From Pinguiococcus pyrenoidosus (Eukaryota; Sar; Pinguiophyceae; Pinguiochrysidales; Pinguiochrysidaceae), in contig JAAMXY010001083.1 of NCBI GenBank assembly GCA_019677205.1, positions 1-64,000 of the forward strand: DNA of 64,000 bases, read 5' to 3'. The stretch's first letter is position 1; every line of letters starts with the position of its first letter. Below are positions 31,662 through 43,600 of this stretch, one piece after another. The translations under genes and the position numbers were made by a program. The notes under the pieces are model-generated. The model ran no database searches and had not been told where the DNA came from. It was given only the letters and a program-made list of their open reading frames with translations.

Positions 31662-33395
31662 TTTGAAGGATGGGCTTGGCTTGGCTTGGCCCGCGAAGCA
31701 AGCCGCGGTTGACCACGTAGGTGCGGCGGCCTTCTGAGCAAGTCAATGAATTTCTGCCTTCGTGGCTTTGCTGCATTCCATCGACAAGATCTCGGAAATC
31801 TCTGGACTCTCAGTTCATGTTCTTGTTTTGAGCTTTCCTATCGTCCGAGTCTTCCGAGCAAGGTTTCAATTTGAATTCAAGGTTTCGAAAAAGTCCTTCC
31901 ATTCTTCCAATGACATAGCCTTTAACGAAGATGGTATTTCGAAGTCTAAAATTATGGAAGTTTCAGAGAAATTTCACTCCAAAATATCTAGATGCGAAAC
32001 GTTCAAGGAAATGATTGGATGAAGGGACCTGTGTGGGCAATGAACCAAGGGTGGGGGTGTAAGCTGGAGTCGAAACGCCCCTCCGCGCAACCTGGCGGTT
32101 TCCACCAGCTTTGATTCCGCTGCGAAAATCTGAAATCTGGCATGGAATCCGGAGTTGCTACTCTTCCGGGCTGCACCATCTGCCTCCTGCGCTGGGATTG
32201 GCGAGATTAGAATCGGGTTGCCTGGAGTGGTTGAGGTGAGGATGAAGTTATTGTGCCACTGCGGCACTCGGGCTATCAATCAACGTCCGACAGACAGATG
32301 TCAATTTGAAACTTTGCTGACAGTATTTCCCAGATCTACGGCGCCCATACGGGAAGAAGCTGTGACGCAACTTCTGTTGCACTTCAAGGCCAAGCATCAA
32401 GGAAACCCGCGAGATTCAAATTGCTTTTGAGCCCGTCTCTCCATTAAGAATTCATTCAAAAATATTAAAATTGGTTATAGCATGATAGTGTATATGGAAC
32501 AAGCTTCCTAATCTTAGGCTGAAGATTGCTCCTCGCTGAGGGGTGCATCATCGTTTGGGGAGCCGGCGGCAGGCGACCGAACACCAGCTTTCCGCATTTC
32601 TCATCGCGTGGATTCCTTGGAAAATTCGCGAACGGGGTTTCGCCCTCGGACGAGAGCGGATCTGAAGAGGAGTTTCTCCAGGTCCGAGCCTGTGGCGGCG
32701 TTGCATAGGCCCGGCTCTGAAGTCCGTCCGTCCCAGATCAGTCCTTCCAGCGTGGCAATTCTGCCATACGTATTATCACCCAACACAGCGGAGCTGCTGG
32801 CGGCTCGAGAGGTTGCGATAAGTTTCCTCCCCAACTCTCCCCATCTCGCCAGACATTCCCCCCGCCGGCGCCCTTCCGCGCGATTTTGAGCTCCTTGCGT
32901 CCACGGACCTTGTGAGAGCCGGAGGCCGTTGAGAAGCCTTCCTGACTGAGGAGCATCGACGCCACTGTGCTCGGGCCTCGTCACATCGAAAGAGTTCTTC
33001 AACAGGTGACCGAGCACGGGCTGCAGACCAGCCATCGCGACAGCAGCTCCTGTGGCCCACAAAGTGCCGACTCCGGGTGTGCGGTGGTACCTCTGGAGGG
33101 CGTGAGGCGCGGAGCGCCGAAGCAGAAGTGTGGTGCGCCCGGGAGAGCTGCAATTCCGCCGTCAGTCCGCGTGGTCCGCGACTTCGGTTGAAGGGGGAGC
33201 TTCACGAAGAGCGTCTCAGCGGCGAGAAGAGCCCGGGAGCAGCGCCCAGTGTCGTGCCGGTGTGATGGGGGATGCGCAGGGTGACGAGCGGGAGACGCAT
33301 GTTGGCGCACGGTTGGCTAACTGGGTTGTTTTTGTCGACTTTGTGGCGTAGGGTTCGTCGGAGAAGGGCGTGGAAAAGCCAGCCAAAGCGACTCC
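31662..33395. other. Long intergenic region
   Basis: About 1.7 kb. Positions 31780-32500 are AT-rich and show no coding pattern. Part of 32880-33300 may hold a small minus-strand gene (separate entry). The right end should contain the promoter of the A20/AN1 gene. Confidence 0.4.
32880..33300 (-). CDS. Possible small membrane protein (doubtful)
   Basis: On the minus strand an ATG near 33300 opens MRLPLVTLRIPHHTG and, after a plausible intron, a frame reads RYHRTPGVGTLWATGAAV and LQPVLGHLLKNSFDVTRP, with a GTCCGT donor-like end near 32910. The middle could be one membrane helix behind a basic leader. It would share a promoter gap of about 100 bp with the A20/AN1 gene. I recognise no family and cannot settle the exons; it may be chance. 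Confidence 0.22.
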
Positions 33396-33995
33396 ATGGA
33401 CGGTGCACAGCAGGAGACCACTTCGCAGCCTAGTCTGTGCGTAGGGGGATGTGGCTTTTTTGGGAGCTCGGAGACCGGGAACATGTGCTCCAAGTGCTGG
33501 CGGGAAGAGGTGTCCCGCAACCGCGCGGAGGCAGATAGCAGGGCGGCGCCGGCACGCGTCGCCGAGGAGGCCACGGGACCCGTGGCAGGGGAGTCCATGT
33601 CGGTCGCCGAGGCAGAACCCTCCGTAGAGTTTTGCCCGGTTGTGCCCACGGAAGCGGCACAAGCGGCGCAAGAACCGCCAGCGGAGGCGGACGCAGACGC
33701 AGACGCAGATGCGGCCGCGCCGCGGGAGCCATCTCCGGAGGCAGCACGGGAAGCCAAGCGCGCCGCGGTCGTTGTCAGCTCGGCGCCGAAGAAGAAGAAG
33801 AAGAACCGCTGCGCCGTTTGTGACAAGAAGCTGGGTCTCACCGCGATCAAGTGCCGCTGCGAGGGGTTCTTCTGCTCAGCGCACCGCTACCCGGAGTGCC
33901 ACAACTGCGCCTTCGATTTCAAGAAAGCGGAGCGAGCGGTGCTGGCGGAAACCGTCACGGGAGGAGGCCAGTTTGAGCGCATCACAAAGATTTAG
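33396..33995 (+). CDS. A20/AN1 zinc-finger stress-associated protein
   Basis: Single exon, 199 residues. An A20-type finger lies at residues about 12-45 (CVGGCGFFGSS, NMCSKCWREE). An Ala/Glu-rich linker contains an Asp-Ala repeat (about residues 97-106), then a poly-Lys stretch leads into an AN1 finger (NRCAVCDKKLGL, KCRCEGFFCSAHRYPEC, NCAFDF) with all expected Cys and His. This is the layout of plant and animal SAP/ZFAND5-6 proteins, which bind ubiquitin and influence stress responses and proteasome activity. No signal peptide, so cytosolic or nuclear. Confidence 0.93.
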   Translation: MDGAQQETTSQPSLCVGGCGFFGSSETGNMCSKCWREEVSRNRAEADSRAAPARVAEEATGPVAGESMSVAEAEPSVEFCPVVPTEAAQAAQEPPAEADADADADAAAPREPSPEAAREAKRAAVVVSSAPKKKKKNRCAVCDKKLGLTAIKCRCEGFFCSAHRYPECHNCAFDFKKAERAVLAETVTGGGQFERITKI

Positions 33996-34863
33996 CAGTT
34001 CTTTTTTCCTAGCTGGGAAGGCGACCCGTCTACCGGCGGTCTCTTCGCGAGTTCTGTTTGAGGACGGCGTGCGGGATGATCCAGCCCTGCAGGATTTCAT
34101 GCTTTGGGCAGGGACTTGCCCACGGGCCGGCGTTTTCGGCGGTGGCAGCGGTGGTGGTGACGGTGGATTGTACATAGTGCTAGGATGGCCCGAGAATGCT
34201 GTGTTTTTGCGTGTGGTGCCTGCTGTGGACTCCCGCGAAGCTCGGGTAGAAATGGACGACGCATACACCGTGCGTGAGATGCATCAGTGGAAGCGCTGAC
34301 CAAGACGCTCGCTCGGCGGTGATGCGTTGGTGGAATGGGTCTTACTTTGGTTGACTTCAGTTGCCTTCAGCTGCTGCCGCTCCGGGCTCCCTTCCTTCTG
34401 GTTTTCTTGCGTCCTCGTGTCCTCGCGTCCTCGTGCTCTTGTCGACTTGCGCGTCCTTCTGAACCGAAAGCTTGCGCAGCACCCCCGTCGCCTCGAGTCC
34501 GTCCCGTGCCCGCCTTGCATGTTTCCCTTCTCTCCCGGAAGTCTCGATGGGCGTGGAAGTCCCCAGAGCGGCGTTCGTCGCCTTCAAGCAAGGCCGTGCG
34601 ATGAGGAAGGAAAGGTGCCGAGAAGGAGAAGGTTGTCGACGTCGGCAGCAGCGTGACAGACTAGAAACCGGTCTTGGCCAGACTCTACTTCGCCAAAAGA
34701 ATGGCCGCACAAGCTAAAGAACCTCCGAGAGCGGCCGACAGTACTGGTCCTCGGAGGGAGAACGGAATTTCGCGTGCGTCCCGGCCCAGAGACGGCGTGG
34801 CGGCAGCTTTGGAATCCTCCGCCAGACAGGAACGAGAAGCGACGATCTGCCGGGCCGCGGAAG
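33996..34863. other. Intergenic
   Basis: About 870 bp between two plus-strand genes. A plus-strand open frame runs on to 34299 in another frame but without start or domain. It should contain the 3' end of the zinc-finger gene and the PH gene promoter. Confidence 0.4.
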
Positions 34864-35656
34864 ATGGCGGGCGTGTACTTTGATCGGGTGAGGAGCGTCG
34901 ATCTCCATCTCGCCTCGCTTTGATCTCCGGATGCCTCCCACGGGGAACGCCTTGCCATTGGTGATTTGGGGAGACTTGAAGAGGTCGCTGACGCTGCTCT
35001 TGTGCAGAACACCGGCGAGAAATATGACATCACGTCGCCGGACCACGGGGGCTGGCTCACGAAGCAGTCGCGCTGGCTCAAGGACTGGAGGAGACGCTTC
35101 TTCATTTTGAAGGGAAACAAGCTTTTCTTCGCGAGGACGGAGTCCGAGGAGCCGCATGGGATGATTGACCTCAGCACGTGCATGACCGTCAAGAGTGCTG
35201 AGCTCAAGGCGAAGCGACGAAATGCGCTCGAGGTGCGCGCGCGCGCGCCCGAGAGCTCCGCAAGCGGCTTGCGCGAGTCAGCCGAGGCACTGACGCTGCT
35301 CATGCTCAGGTGTCCACCAAGGACGAGACGTTCTTGATGTTCGCCGACTCGGAGAAGGAGAAGGACGATTGGATTGGGGCTATCGGACGCGCCATCGTGC
35401 AGACGTCCAGCACGTACACCATGGTGAGTTGCTGCTGCCTGCACGTGGTTATCCTGTTTTTTGGGGTTTGGATGTGTATGTGGGGGTTTGGGTGGGGGTG
35501 GGGGTGGGGGTGGGTGGGTGTGGGTGTCTGTCTGGGTGTGCGCGCGCGCGGGCAACTTCGGATGCTGAGCATGCGCTGCCTTCGACACAGGAAACGGGTG
35601 ACTACGGCAAGGAGGACGACGAGGAGTCCAGCAGCGATGAAGAGATGACGTACTGA
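34864..35656 (+). CDS. Small PH-domain protein
   Basis: Exons 34864-34887, 35008-35232, 35310-35423 and 35591-35656, all phase 0, 142 residues. Nearly the whole protein is one pleckstrin-homology domain: GGWLTKQSRWLKDWRRRFF opens the sandwich, FILKGNKLFFARTES and GMIDLSTCMTV follow, and the C-terminal helix has the invariant Trp (DDWIGAIGRAIV). A short acidic tail ends EESSSDEEMTY. Basic residues in the first loop suggest phosphoinositide binding; plant PH1-type single-domain proteins are the nearest layout. The last intron (35424-35590) holds a long G-rich run. Confidence 0.9.
35458..35545 (+). repeat. G-rich intronic run (possible G-quadruplex)
   Basis: Within the third intron of the PH gene the plus (sense) strand has successive GGGGGT/GGGTGGGGG units followed by GTGTCTGTCTGGGTGTG. 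Four or more G-tracts of at least three lie within 40 bp, which meets the usual quadruplex pattern. Confidence 0.7.
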
Positions 35657-36582
35657 TGCCCCCAACGAGGCAAGAAAGGGCCTTGAAGCGAAGACTGAAG
35701 TTCGAGGCTGAAGCTCGAGGCTGAAGCTGTCGCCGTTGCTGTTGCTCCCACCCGGAAGAGAGATCCCACCACCTGACAATACCAAAGCAAATGGAAGCCC
35801 TTCTTTTTCCAATGGCCTCTTCCACCGCGGTACGGCGGCTCGCGACGGCACGCTCCAGCGAAACGAAGCTTTGCGGAACCAAGGGGATGAAGAGCTCGGA
35901 ACTGGGAACTCGGAACTTGGAGCTCGCAACTTCAAATTCCGCCGAAGATCGCGCGAGCAAAATCCATCGGAAAGCGCCGTTGTTTCCATTGCTCGGAGCG
36001 TCGAAACAGTTGGAGCGACCTGTCAAAGCGACGTGACATGTCTGCGCCGCTAATTCGCCGTGACCATCGCGGGAATCGGGGGAATCCAACAGCATTGGCT
36101 GGACTGCGAGACGCAGGTGTGAACAATCCCATCCATGGCGACTCCACGTGGTTTCCAGCAGCTTGGAGGACGTGTTATCGGAAGGAATTCCGAAGGATGA
36201 GCGGTCCGTGATTGGTTCCCCGGCAGATGCTGCCGCGCCAACAGCTGATTAACTCCCGCCGTGCCCGGCGTTGATTTTCCACTTTCCCGCTGCTCCTCTC
36301 CAATGGACCGTTCGCGAGTTTCCGCAGCCGTTTTACATCCGCGTAACGCATTGAAAGCAACGGAGAGTGCATCGATATCCCCTCCGTATATGCCCCATAC
36401 TACGCCCTGACCTCGCGTCGAAGCTGCCAACGGCACTCCTCCAGCCGCGGGCGAGCCGCTGGTTGGCTGGGAGCGCCCCTTGCCTCGATCTTTGAGCTGG
36501 TCAGCTCGTCAGTCTTCGGCTCCATCGTCTTCCGCTGCGCAGGCGGCCGGCGCGACTTCCGCTCGCATCGCTTCGTGTCAGC
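35657..36582. other. Intergenic
   Basis: About 925 bp between two plus-strand genes. Short local repeats occur (CTCGAGGCTGAAG near 35700-35725; GGAACT/GGAGCT near 35898-35935). No gene supported. Confidence 0.4.
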
Positions 36583-36995
36583 ATGGCGCAGAAGCGCGTT
36601 CGCGCGGACGGAGACACGCCCTGCGTGTTCGTGGAGCAGTTCAGCAAGAAGCTGTGCGTGGTGGCCAACCACGTCATCTTCGGCGCGGCGCCCAAGGACA
36701 CCAATGGGAGCGCGGACGACCGAAGCGACGTGAACAGCCCGAGAATTTCGGCGCGTCGCGACTTTGACAACGACCAGAACTGGGGATGGTTCAGCGTCCT
36801 CGACGACAACACCACGGCCGTGCCCAACGCGGAACTCGACAAAGATATGCTGCTGTACCTCCCGAACGCGTGAGCCTCTCGCGCCTTGATTTGGTTCCGT
36901 TGATCTCCCGAAGCTCCTTGACCTTTCGCGAGAGTTTCCCCTCGTCCTCCCGGCGACCCGGTCAGGATGCCCGCAGGTGGGAGGACGACTTTTGA
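36583..36995 (+). CDS. Small protein of unknown function
   Basis: Exons 36583-36869 and 36977-36995, joined in phase (GC at the donor side with G from the acceptor), 101 residues ending LPNAWEDDF. The ATG context and the even use of codons look real, and the splice converts a weak ending into a compact acidic one. Visible parts: CVFVEQFSKKLCVVANHVIF, a charged middle, and NWGWFSVLDDNTTAV. No signal peptide, membrane helix or known domain. I do not recognise it. Confidence 0.55.
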
Positions 36996-37531
36996 CACGC
37001 GAGAGCACCGGCGTTAGAGAGGCGCTCCGCGCCCGAGGGCGCCGAGGCTCCCGAGCTTCGGGTTTGGTTAGACCAAAGGAAAGCAGTTCCTCAGCTGCCG
37101 TGATGTCGCGCAAGCGAGGTATGTGCGTTGTTTTCGGAGAGCACGGGAGGCGTAAAGAGCCGACTCGTGACGAGCCAGTCCGGAAGAGTCCACAAAGAAG
37201 CTTCACCCAAGGACCGCCGAGTGCATTGGAGGCGAGAAACAGTGCAGAATCCTTCTTGACGGAGTGAAGTTGCGTTGTTTTTTGGAGATCTTGGGATTGA
37301 ACATCTTGAGATCTTGAGCTCTTGACGTTGGCGCCTGCCCCGGCTCTTATTGCTGAGCAGAAACCAAGACATCAAGGCTCACTCCTCGCCATCCTCCTCC
37401 TCTTCTCCTCGCCATCCTCCTCTTCTCCTCGCCATCCTCCTCTTCTTCTCCTCACCATCCTCTTCCTCTTCTCCTCACCATCCTCCTCTTCTCCTCACCA
37501 TCCTCCTCTTCTCCTCGCCATCCTCCTCGGC

Positions 37532-37575
<44 letters not shown>

Positions 37576-37650
37576 GTCGAGTGCCACTAAAACGTTGTGC
37601 TGAGCGTAGTGGTATTCCTGGGAGGCAAGACCGGCATCGGTTAGTTGCGT
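36996..37650. other. Intergenic with low-complexity repeats, convergent ends
   Basis: About 655 bp between the small-protein gene and the 3' end of the VPS13-like gene. Contains a TCCTCCTCTTC-type minisatellite and a CAT microsatellite (separate entry), plus an AT-rich patch with ATCTTGAG repeats near 37290-37325. Confidence 0.5.
37376..37574. repeat. Pyrimidine minisatellite followed by CAT microsatellite
   Basis: From about 37376 to 37530 a unit close to TCCTCCTCTTCTCCTCACCA repeats with small changes; from 37532 to 37574 there are about 14 CAT units. The run lies just downstream of the VPS13-like stop codon and may fall in its 3' untranslated region. Confidence 0.85.
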
Positions 37651-40600
37651 CTACCCATCCCTTTCCAAAGGCTGCCCTCTCAGAACCTGCACTGCGCGCG
37701 ACAACGCCTCGTGCACCGTCGCAGCTCGGGCGCGATTATCGCAAGGTACAAAAATGGTGCCCTTCTCATCAAGAGCGCCCGCCTTCGGCACGCGCTCCTT
37801 CCGCGTCGTGTACACGACAACGCCGAACTTGGCGTCCTTCGCCGCCCGATCGGCGTCATGGCTGCGGTCGACGATCTCAACCACAAAAACAGTCTTCAGC
37901 GCAACCTAGGGAGGGGCATCCAAAGCTCAGTGGTCGCCAGTGAAAGGCCAAGGCTGGCCACGCTCCTCCCGCTTACCGTGAAGACGACTCTCCCGCTCGG
38001 GTTGACACCCAAGATGGACGAAAAGCTCAGCACAAGTATCCCCGCGCCCGTCTCCACGAAACCATTGTAATCGAGGTCCGCGTCGCAGTCATCCGCGGTC
38101 GGAGCGCCCAGCAGTCGGTGCAGCAACTGTCTCGCCTCGGCATCCGCGATGCTGTACGGCCGAAGCTGCCTGGCAGGTCCAAAGATGGCGCGTGCCGGGC
38201 GTACGTGCTCCAAGGGCTTCTGTCCATTCAGGGTGTCCACCGAGCCCTTGACTCCCCGCAGGACATCAGTCGCCGCGTCGCTGATGCCCACGACCGGCTT
38301 CGCAACCAAGCCGACGACGCCATGACCAAGGCCTTTGACGAGGCCAACGGCTCCTCCGCTCTTGGCGCCCTCGATCGGCTTGCTCACCACGCCGGAGACC
38401 CCTTCCAGAAGGCTGCGCGCGAAGCTCCTTGTACCCGCGCCCAGGCCCTGCAACACATTCGAGTTCTGCCTCTCGTTCTCCTCGCGACGCGTCTTGTGCT
38501 TCAGCCGATCGCTCTGGTCCATCGTCAAGTTGCTGACCTGATTGGACAGCATGTCCGTGAGCAAGCTGGCCGAGTTCACCACGCCGCCCACGGAGTTCTT
38601 CAGCAAGCTGGTGGTGCCTCTCTTGAAGCCCTTGACGAGGGCGGCTGGCTTGGCTTGCTCGATGGAATCCATCAGCCCAAGCATTGGTTCCGCCACAAAG
38701 TCCTTCGCGCCGTCACGGAAGGACCGCATCAGCCCGATCGGATTCCCGAGCAAGTGCAGAGCGCCAATAAGCTCGAGAACGTGGCGTCTTGCCTCTCGCT
38801 CGTAGTGCTGAGAAACCTGTTCGGACAGGAAGTCCAGAGGTCCGAAGAAGTCCTTCACCACCAGTGGCTTCAAGCGAATCCGCGCTCCATCCAGGCGCCC
38901 CACCATGTCGATCAAAGCGGACGTCAGGGCCGGAATCACCTTCCTGGACGTCCGCCGGAGACGATCTGCCGACGTGTTCTTGTAGCTGACGGACATGCGG
39001 AGTCGATCAGCTTGTAGCAGCTCGAAGTAGTTCAGATCAGCGGACTCGCTCTTCGCGGACTCGCCAGCTGAGGGAAACGCATCTGCCCAGACGAGGCTTT
39101 GCCTCTTCAGGAACTCCAAAGCTGTGCTCACCGCGACGGAGTCCACTCGCACTTCGAGTTCTGCCATGGTGAAGGACAACTGGCGCACGTGGACGTACGA
39201 CTGGGGTGAGGATCCGCCCCGAAGTACACCCAGAGCGATCTTGAACGCCCTCGACGTCGGCTGCCTCCCTTCCGCAGAACGATCTCGCAGCGCCACCATC
39301 ACAGGGAAGGAGCTGAAGGGCAAGAAGTTGTCCACCTGCAGATCGCCGGCTCGAATGCTCGTTCGCGATTCCTCCGCGTTGGTGATCATCTCGTACCGCA
39401 CCTTCGACAGCGTCACCAGTGCGATCTCCCGCGGGACATTGTCAACAATGCTGATGTGCAGAGTCGGCACCTGGACGGTAAGCACACCCGTTGGGGGCAG
39501 CGCGCGATCGTCCGCGTCGTCCGCTCCGTCCGAGGTGGCCCGTTCCATGCGGTCCTTCGACCGTCTGCCTCTCTTTCGAACGCTAAAGCGGACAATCCTC
39601 GATGCTCCGCGGACGATCAGACTCGCGAAGATCGTCGGGATCCTTGCGTCGCGGACAGGGGAGCGGCCGCCCGTGGACGGGCCCGAGCGGCTGGGATTCG
39701 GGAGCTTCACGGTTTTTCCGATCTGCTCGAGGCGGATCAATCTTTCATACCGACCTCTCGAGAATCCCCGGTCCTTTTCTACCTTTGCGTCGGGACTACT
39801 ACTTCCGCCACTCGAGGCGCTTCGAAGTCTCCTTGTTGGAGAAGCGCTCTTGCTCGGTTCGTCACTGCCGGCGGTGCTACTTGGCAAAGAGCGCATGTTG
39901 CCGGATCCCGCGAGCGGCAGCATGCTCGCTCTCAGCATCAGAGAGGAGCTCTTCGCTGGTTTCAAGTCGGGAGGCTGCCCTGCGCTTCTCGCGGCGGCGC
40001 TCTGCTGCATAGGATTGTCCCAGCCAAAGGCCACCGTCTCGTTCGCATTCAGGCAGTGCTGCACCTTCCCGCCTTCCTGAGCATACCATACGGGTAGGTG
40101 AGTCGTGTTCTCGAGAATGTACATGGCATCCAAAAGGCCGCTCCCGGTACGACCTGCCCGAGCGCTGGCTACGATTCCAGGGTTCCCCGACCCGCCACTT
40201 GAAGGGCTGGCCTTCTCGTTCAGGCTCCGATCGGGGCCCACAGGCCAGCCACCCGCTTCGTCTCCTTCCTCTGAAACCACAATCCGTATGGCTCCGGGCA
40301 GGGACGTATCCGAACTAGACTTCAAGCTAGAGGAGACGCGCACGATTCTCCACGGGCGTGTCGAGTCGTTGGGTCCCTCGTGCGAGCCTTCCAGTGGCGG
40401 GGTCCGCCGGATACGCAAGGGGAACGTCCAAATTTCGGAGAGATCGACCTCGCCGCTCCACATCCATCCCACTGCCTTTCCTTCCTCCGAATGGTCTGCA
40501 AAAGAGAGGCTGATCACCTCTGCGTGTACGGCGTCGGAGGCTTCCGGCTGTACTGTGGTCTGCATCCCGTGCAAGAGACCCGTCTCTCTCCACACGAGGC

Positions 40601-43600
40601 ATTCTCGCGTCTTGTTCTGCAGGATGAAGCGGTGCTCGATTGTCGTAACCTTCGTGTTCTCCAACGCGAGCACTCGATAGGCCAGTTGGAAGTTACGATG
40701 TCCGTCCGCGGTCGTCGCGTTCGGACACGCGATGGCACCATCGGTGCCATCCGCCGTGACGCTGATCGAGTTCGAGTACCCACCACCCGCGACGCGAACC
40801 CGGAAGGTCACCACGTCGGGAATCGGCTCACTCTGCTCGGGGCTGATTTCCATGGACGGCCAACTGATGTCTACGCCAGGCGCACCCCCCGCCGCATTCT
40901 TCCGCTGGGTCTCAGCGGCGTCCTGCATGAACTTCAGGAGCACGGGGTCCGTCGGGGCTGACGCCATGGCAGAGACAGCGTGACCCGGGCCAGCCGAAGC
41001 CGGTCGCTCCTTCCTTTGGCGGTGGCGATGCCATCTCCTCCGTCGGAGGTTGTGCCGAGGGTCGAACATCCTGATCTCCGGCTTCGAGCGAGTGCCGAAC
41101 CAGCGTGACGGATCTAGATGGCGAGGCGCGTCGCTCTCGCGTGAGGCGGCGGTCCATTCGTGGACGTGTCGGGATTCCCAACCCTTCGAGTCTGCCAAGC
41201 CCACCGAGTCCACTTCCCAGCTGCTTTCGATCCACCTCCAGTCGGAAGAGGGAAGTTGAAAGTCCTGCGGCGAGGGGAGGGGAACGCCCGCTTCGGTGCA
41301 GAAAACTGTGCGCCAGCCTCCCGGGCGTCCGGAAGACGATTGCATGGACACCTCAAAGACCTCCTCCTCGACGAACCCAGGCTGCCATGGATTCATCCGG
41401 ACTCCGCAGCTGCGCAGCCGCTGGCGACGCGATTTCTTCCCACCATCGGCGATGGACGCTGCACGCCTTCGTGCACCGGTGTGGCCGTCGAGAGCGTAGT
41501 GATCTTGTCCGAAGATCAAGTTCAGCCCAGTGAGATTCTGCAAGATGAACTCGGGGTAGATGGACACCTTGATACGATGCGGCATTGCTGCTCCGGACGT
41601 CGAATTCACTGCACGGTCACGTCGAAGTCCTTTCGCATTGGTCTGTGACCTCAGCGGCGCATGCCTCTCCTTGCTAGCAACGACCTCCCATGCGAGTCCA
41701 AATCCAAACGGCGTTCCTTGCCCGTCCTGCACCACCAACCTGTGCGTTCTAGGAGCATTTGTCGAGTCGCCGCCGTCATGCAGATCCACCCACGCAGCTG
41801 AGGTCATTCCTCGGATCTGAACCCTTGCTCGAAGCTGATCGAGTGCAGCATTGGCCGAGCATACATGCACCTTTTCCTCCGGGGCTAAAGTCTTGCTGAT
41901 GAGAACCCCGTCGTTCCCGCCATGCGCCTTGCCCACCGACCAGATGGCGACAGAGGCTTCCTCCAGCAAGTTATTGACAATCACAACCGAAGCAAAGAGA
42001 TGCACCAGCAGATCCGTCGGCGCGACGACCGCGTCGCCATCAGCGCTCTCGTCCGGCGAGAAGGGCTTCAGGAAGATAAAGCTGCTGTCGACTGCTTCAT
42101 CTCGAGCCTCGCAAGCAACAAAGCTGCGGAGGGCAAAGCCTCGGTCCTTGGAGGGTCGAAAAATCGCGCCGTCCCGAGCATCGACGCGCCCTCGGACTTC
42201 ATCGAAGATTGGCCAGCTGAAGTGCGCCGTTCCTTCGGGCCGGACTCGATAGTTCTGTGCACGAGCAAGCAAGATCGGAAGATAGCACGTCTCACCAGGT
42301 TCCAGGCTCGTGAACACCACCTCTTCCTCTGGAAAGCAAGCCATGACTTCAACTTTAACGTCCATGCAGTTCCGAAAGCCAAGCGGCGACCGAACAACGA
42401 CGACCTTTCTACCGTCAACCACGTCGAGCTGCCAGATGATCGCGTCCACGTTGGAGGACGTTCGCTCCTTAATGTCGTACCGGAATCGCCCACTGAGTCC
42501 AAGACCCAGTCGTTCGACTGCGTGATATCCTTCGATAGACAGATCCAAGGTAGGCAGGTGATCGAAATCCCGGCGAAGACCAAAGCCTTGTCTCTTCGCC
42601 ATCCCGAAGTTGACAGGCAACGGCGAAGGTTCTGAATTGGCCTCCAGGCTCGCACTCAATTGGAGCAGCGGCTTGCCATGATGCTGAAAGTACTCCGAGT
42701 TCCCCAAGTCGTGCCGGAACACCGCCATGGGCTGGCCCGTGAGATTCTGAACATACACGGGAGAGTAGGAAGCGCCGGACGTCGCGGAGGATTCTCTTCC
42801 CTCAAGCAATCGCAGTTCACCTTCGCCTTCGTTTTGAAGGTACGGCGTGGTGAGGTTCAGCGCCGAGTCTTGATGCCAGCGACGCAAGAAGCTCGCAAAG
42901 AGGCACATCCAAGCCTCCGTCACGTTAAGATTCACCGGAGCCAGAGATGTCACCGACACTGCCCAGTGCGACGGGCCCCGCGAAAGCCCTTCTCCGGCCG
43001 GACGACTAGCCGGAGACTGCGGGGATGCTGCCTCTTCCTTCTCCGCGCGCAGCTCGGCGGCAAAGAACACTTCAATTTCCTCCAGAAGCGGCTCCCAAAG
43101 GCCGATGTTGGGATTGTAGTAGCTCAGGGACGCCCGAATGTCCCCCGTCATTTGCACAAAATCCGGCAGCTTCGAGGAGTCCCCGTCGGCGTCGACCGGG
43201 GATAGGAACTTCGGGTCGAGATCAAGGTCTTTGTCATAAACGGTCTTGCCGTCCACGTTCAGCCGAACCAGGGGGAGTTGTCGGCCTTCCGAGTCGTCTA
43301 GAAACGTAAGCCCAATGCTATTGTAGTCTGTGTGCAAGCGAAGCCGGGACTCCCTGTCAAGGTCGCTTCGAAAGCGAAGGATAACTGGATACCCAATGTC
43401 TTCCAGGAGCTTCCAGACCTCAGAGGCCTTCCTGTCAAGCACGTGCTCGTCGTTGACCCAAACGAGCTTCGAGCCCTCCTGGAGGGGATGGCCAGACTCG
43501 CTCTCCCGGACGAAGAGGCTGTTGATTAGATAGGCGCATTTCACGGACAAGCCTCTCTGGCTCTCTGTCGTCCCGAGGCATCGATTGAACAGCTTGCTCG

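Noticed and set aside
30856-31737. Plus-strand open frame of about 293 codons
   Set aside because: Antisense to the DUF1995 gene.
34026-34299. Frame continuing past the A20/AN1 gene (YIVLGWPENAVFLRVV)
   Set aside because: No start codon, no splice joining it in phase to the zinc-finger protein, and no domain.
34584-36095. Minus-strand open frame of about 503 codons, His/Pro-rich
   Set aside because: Antisense to the PH gene, including its G-rich intron; low complexity and no family pattern.
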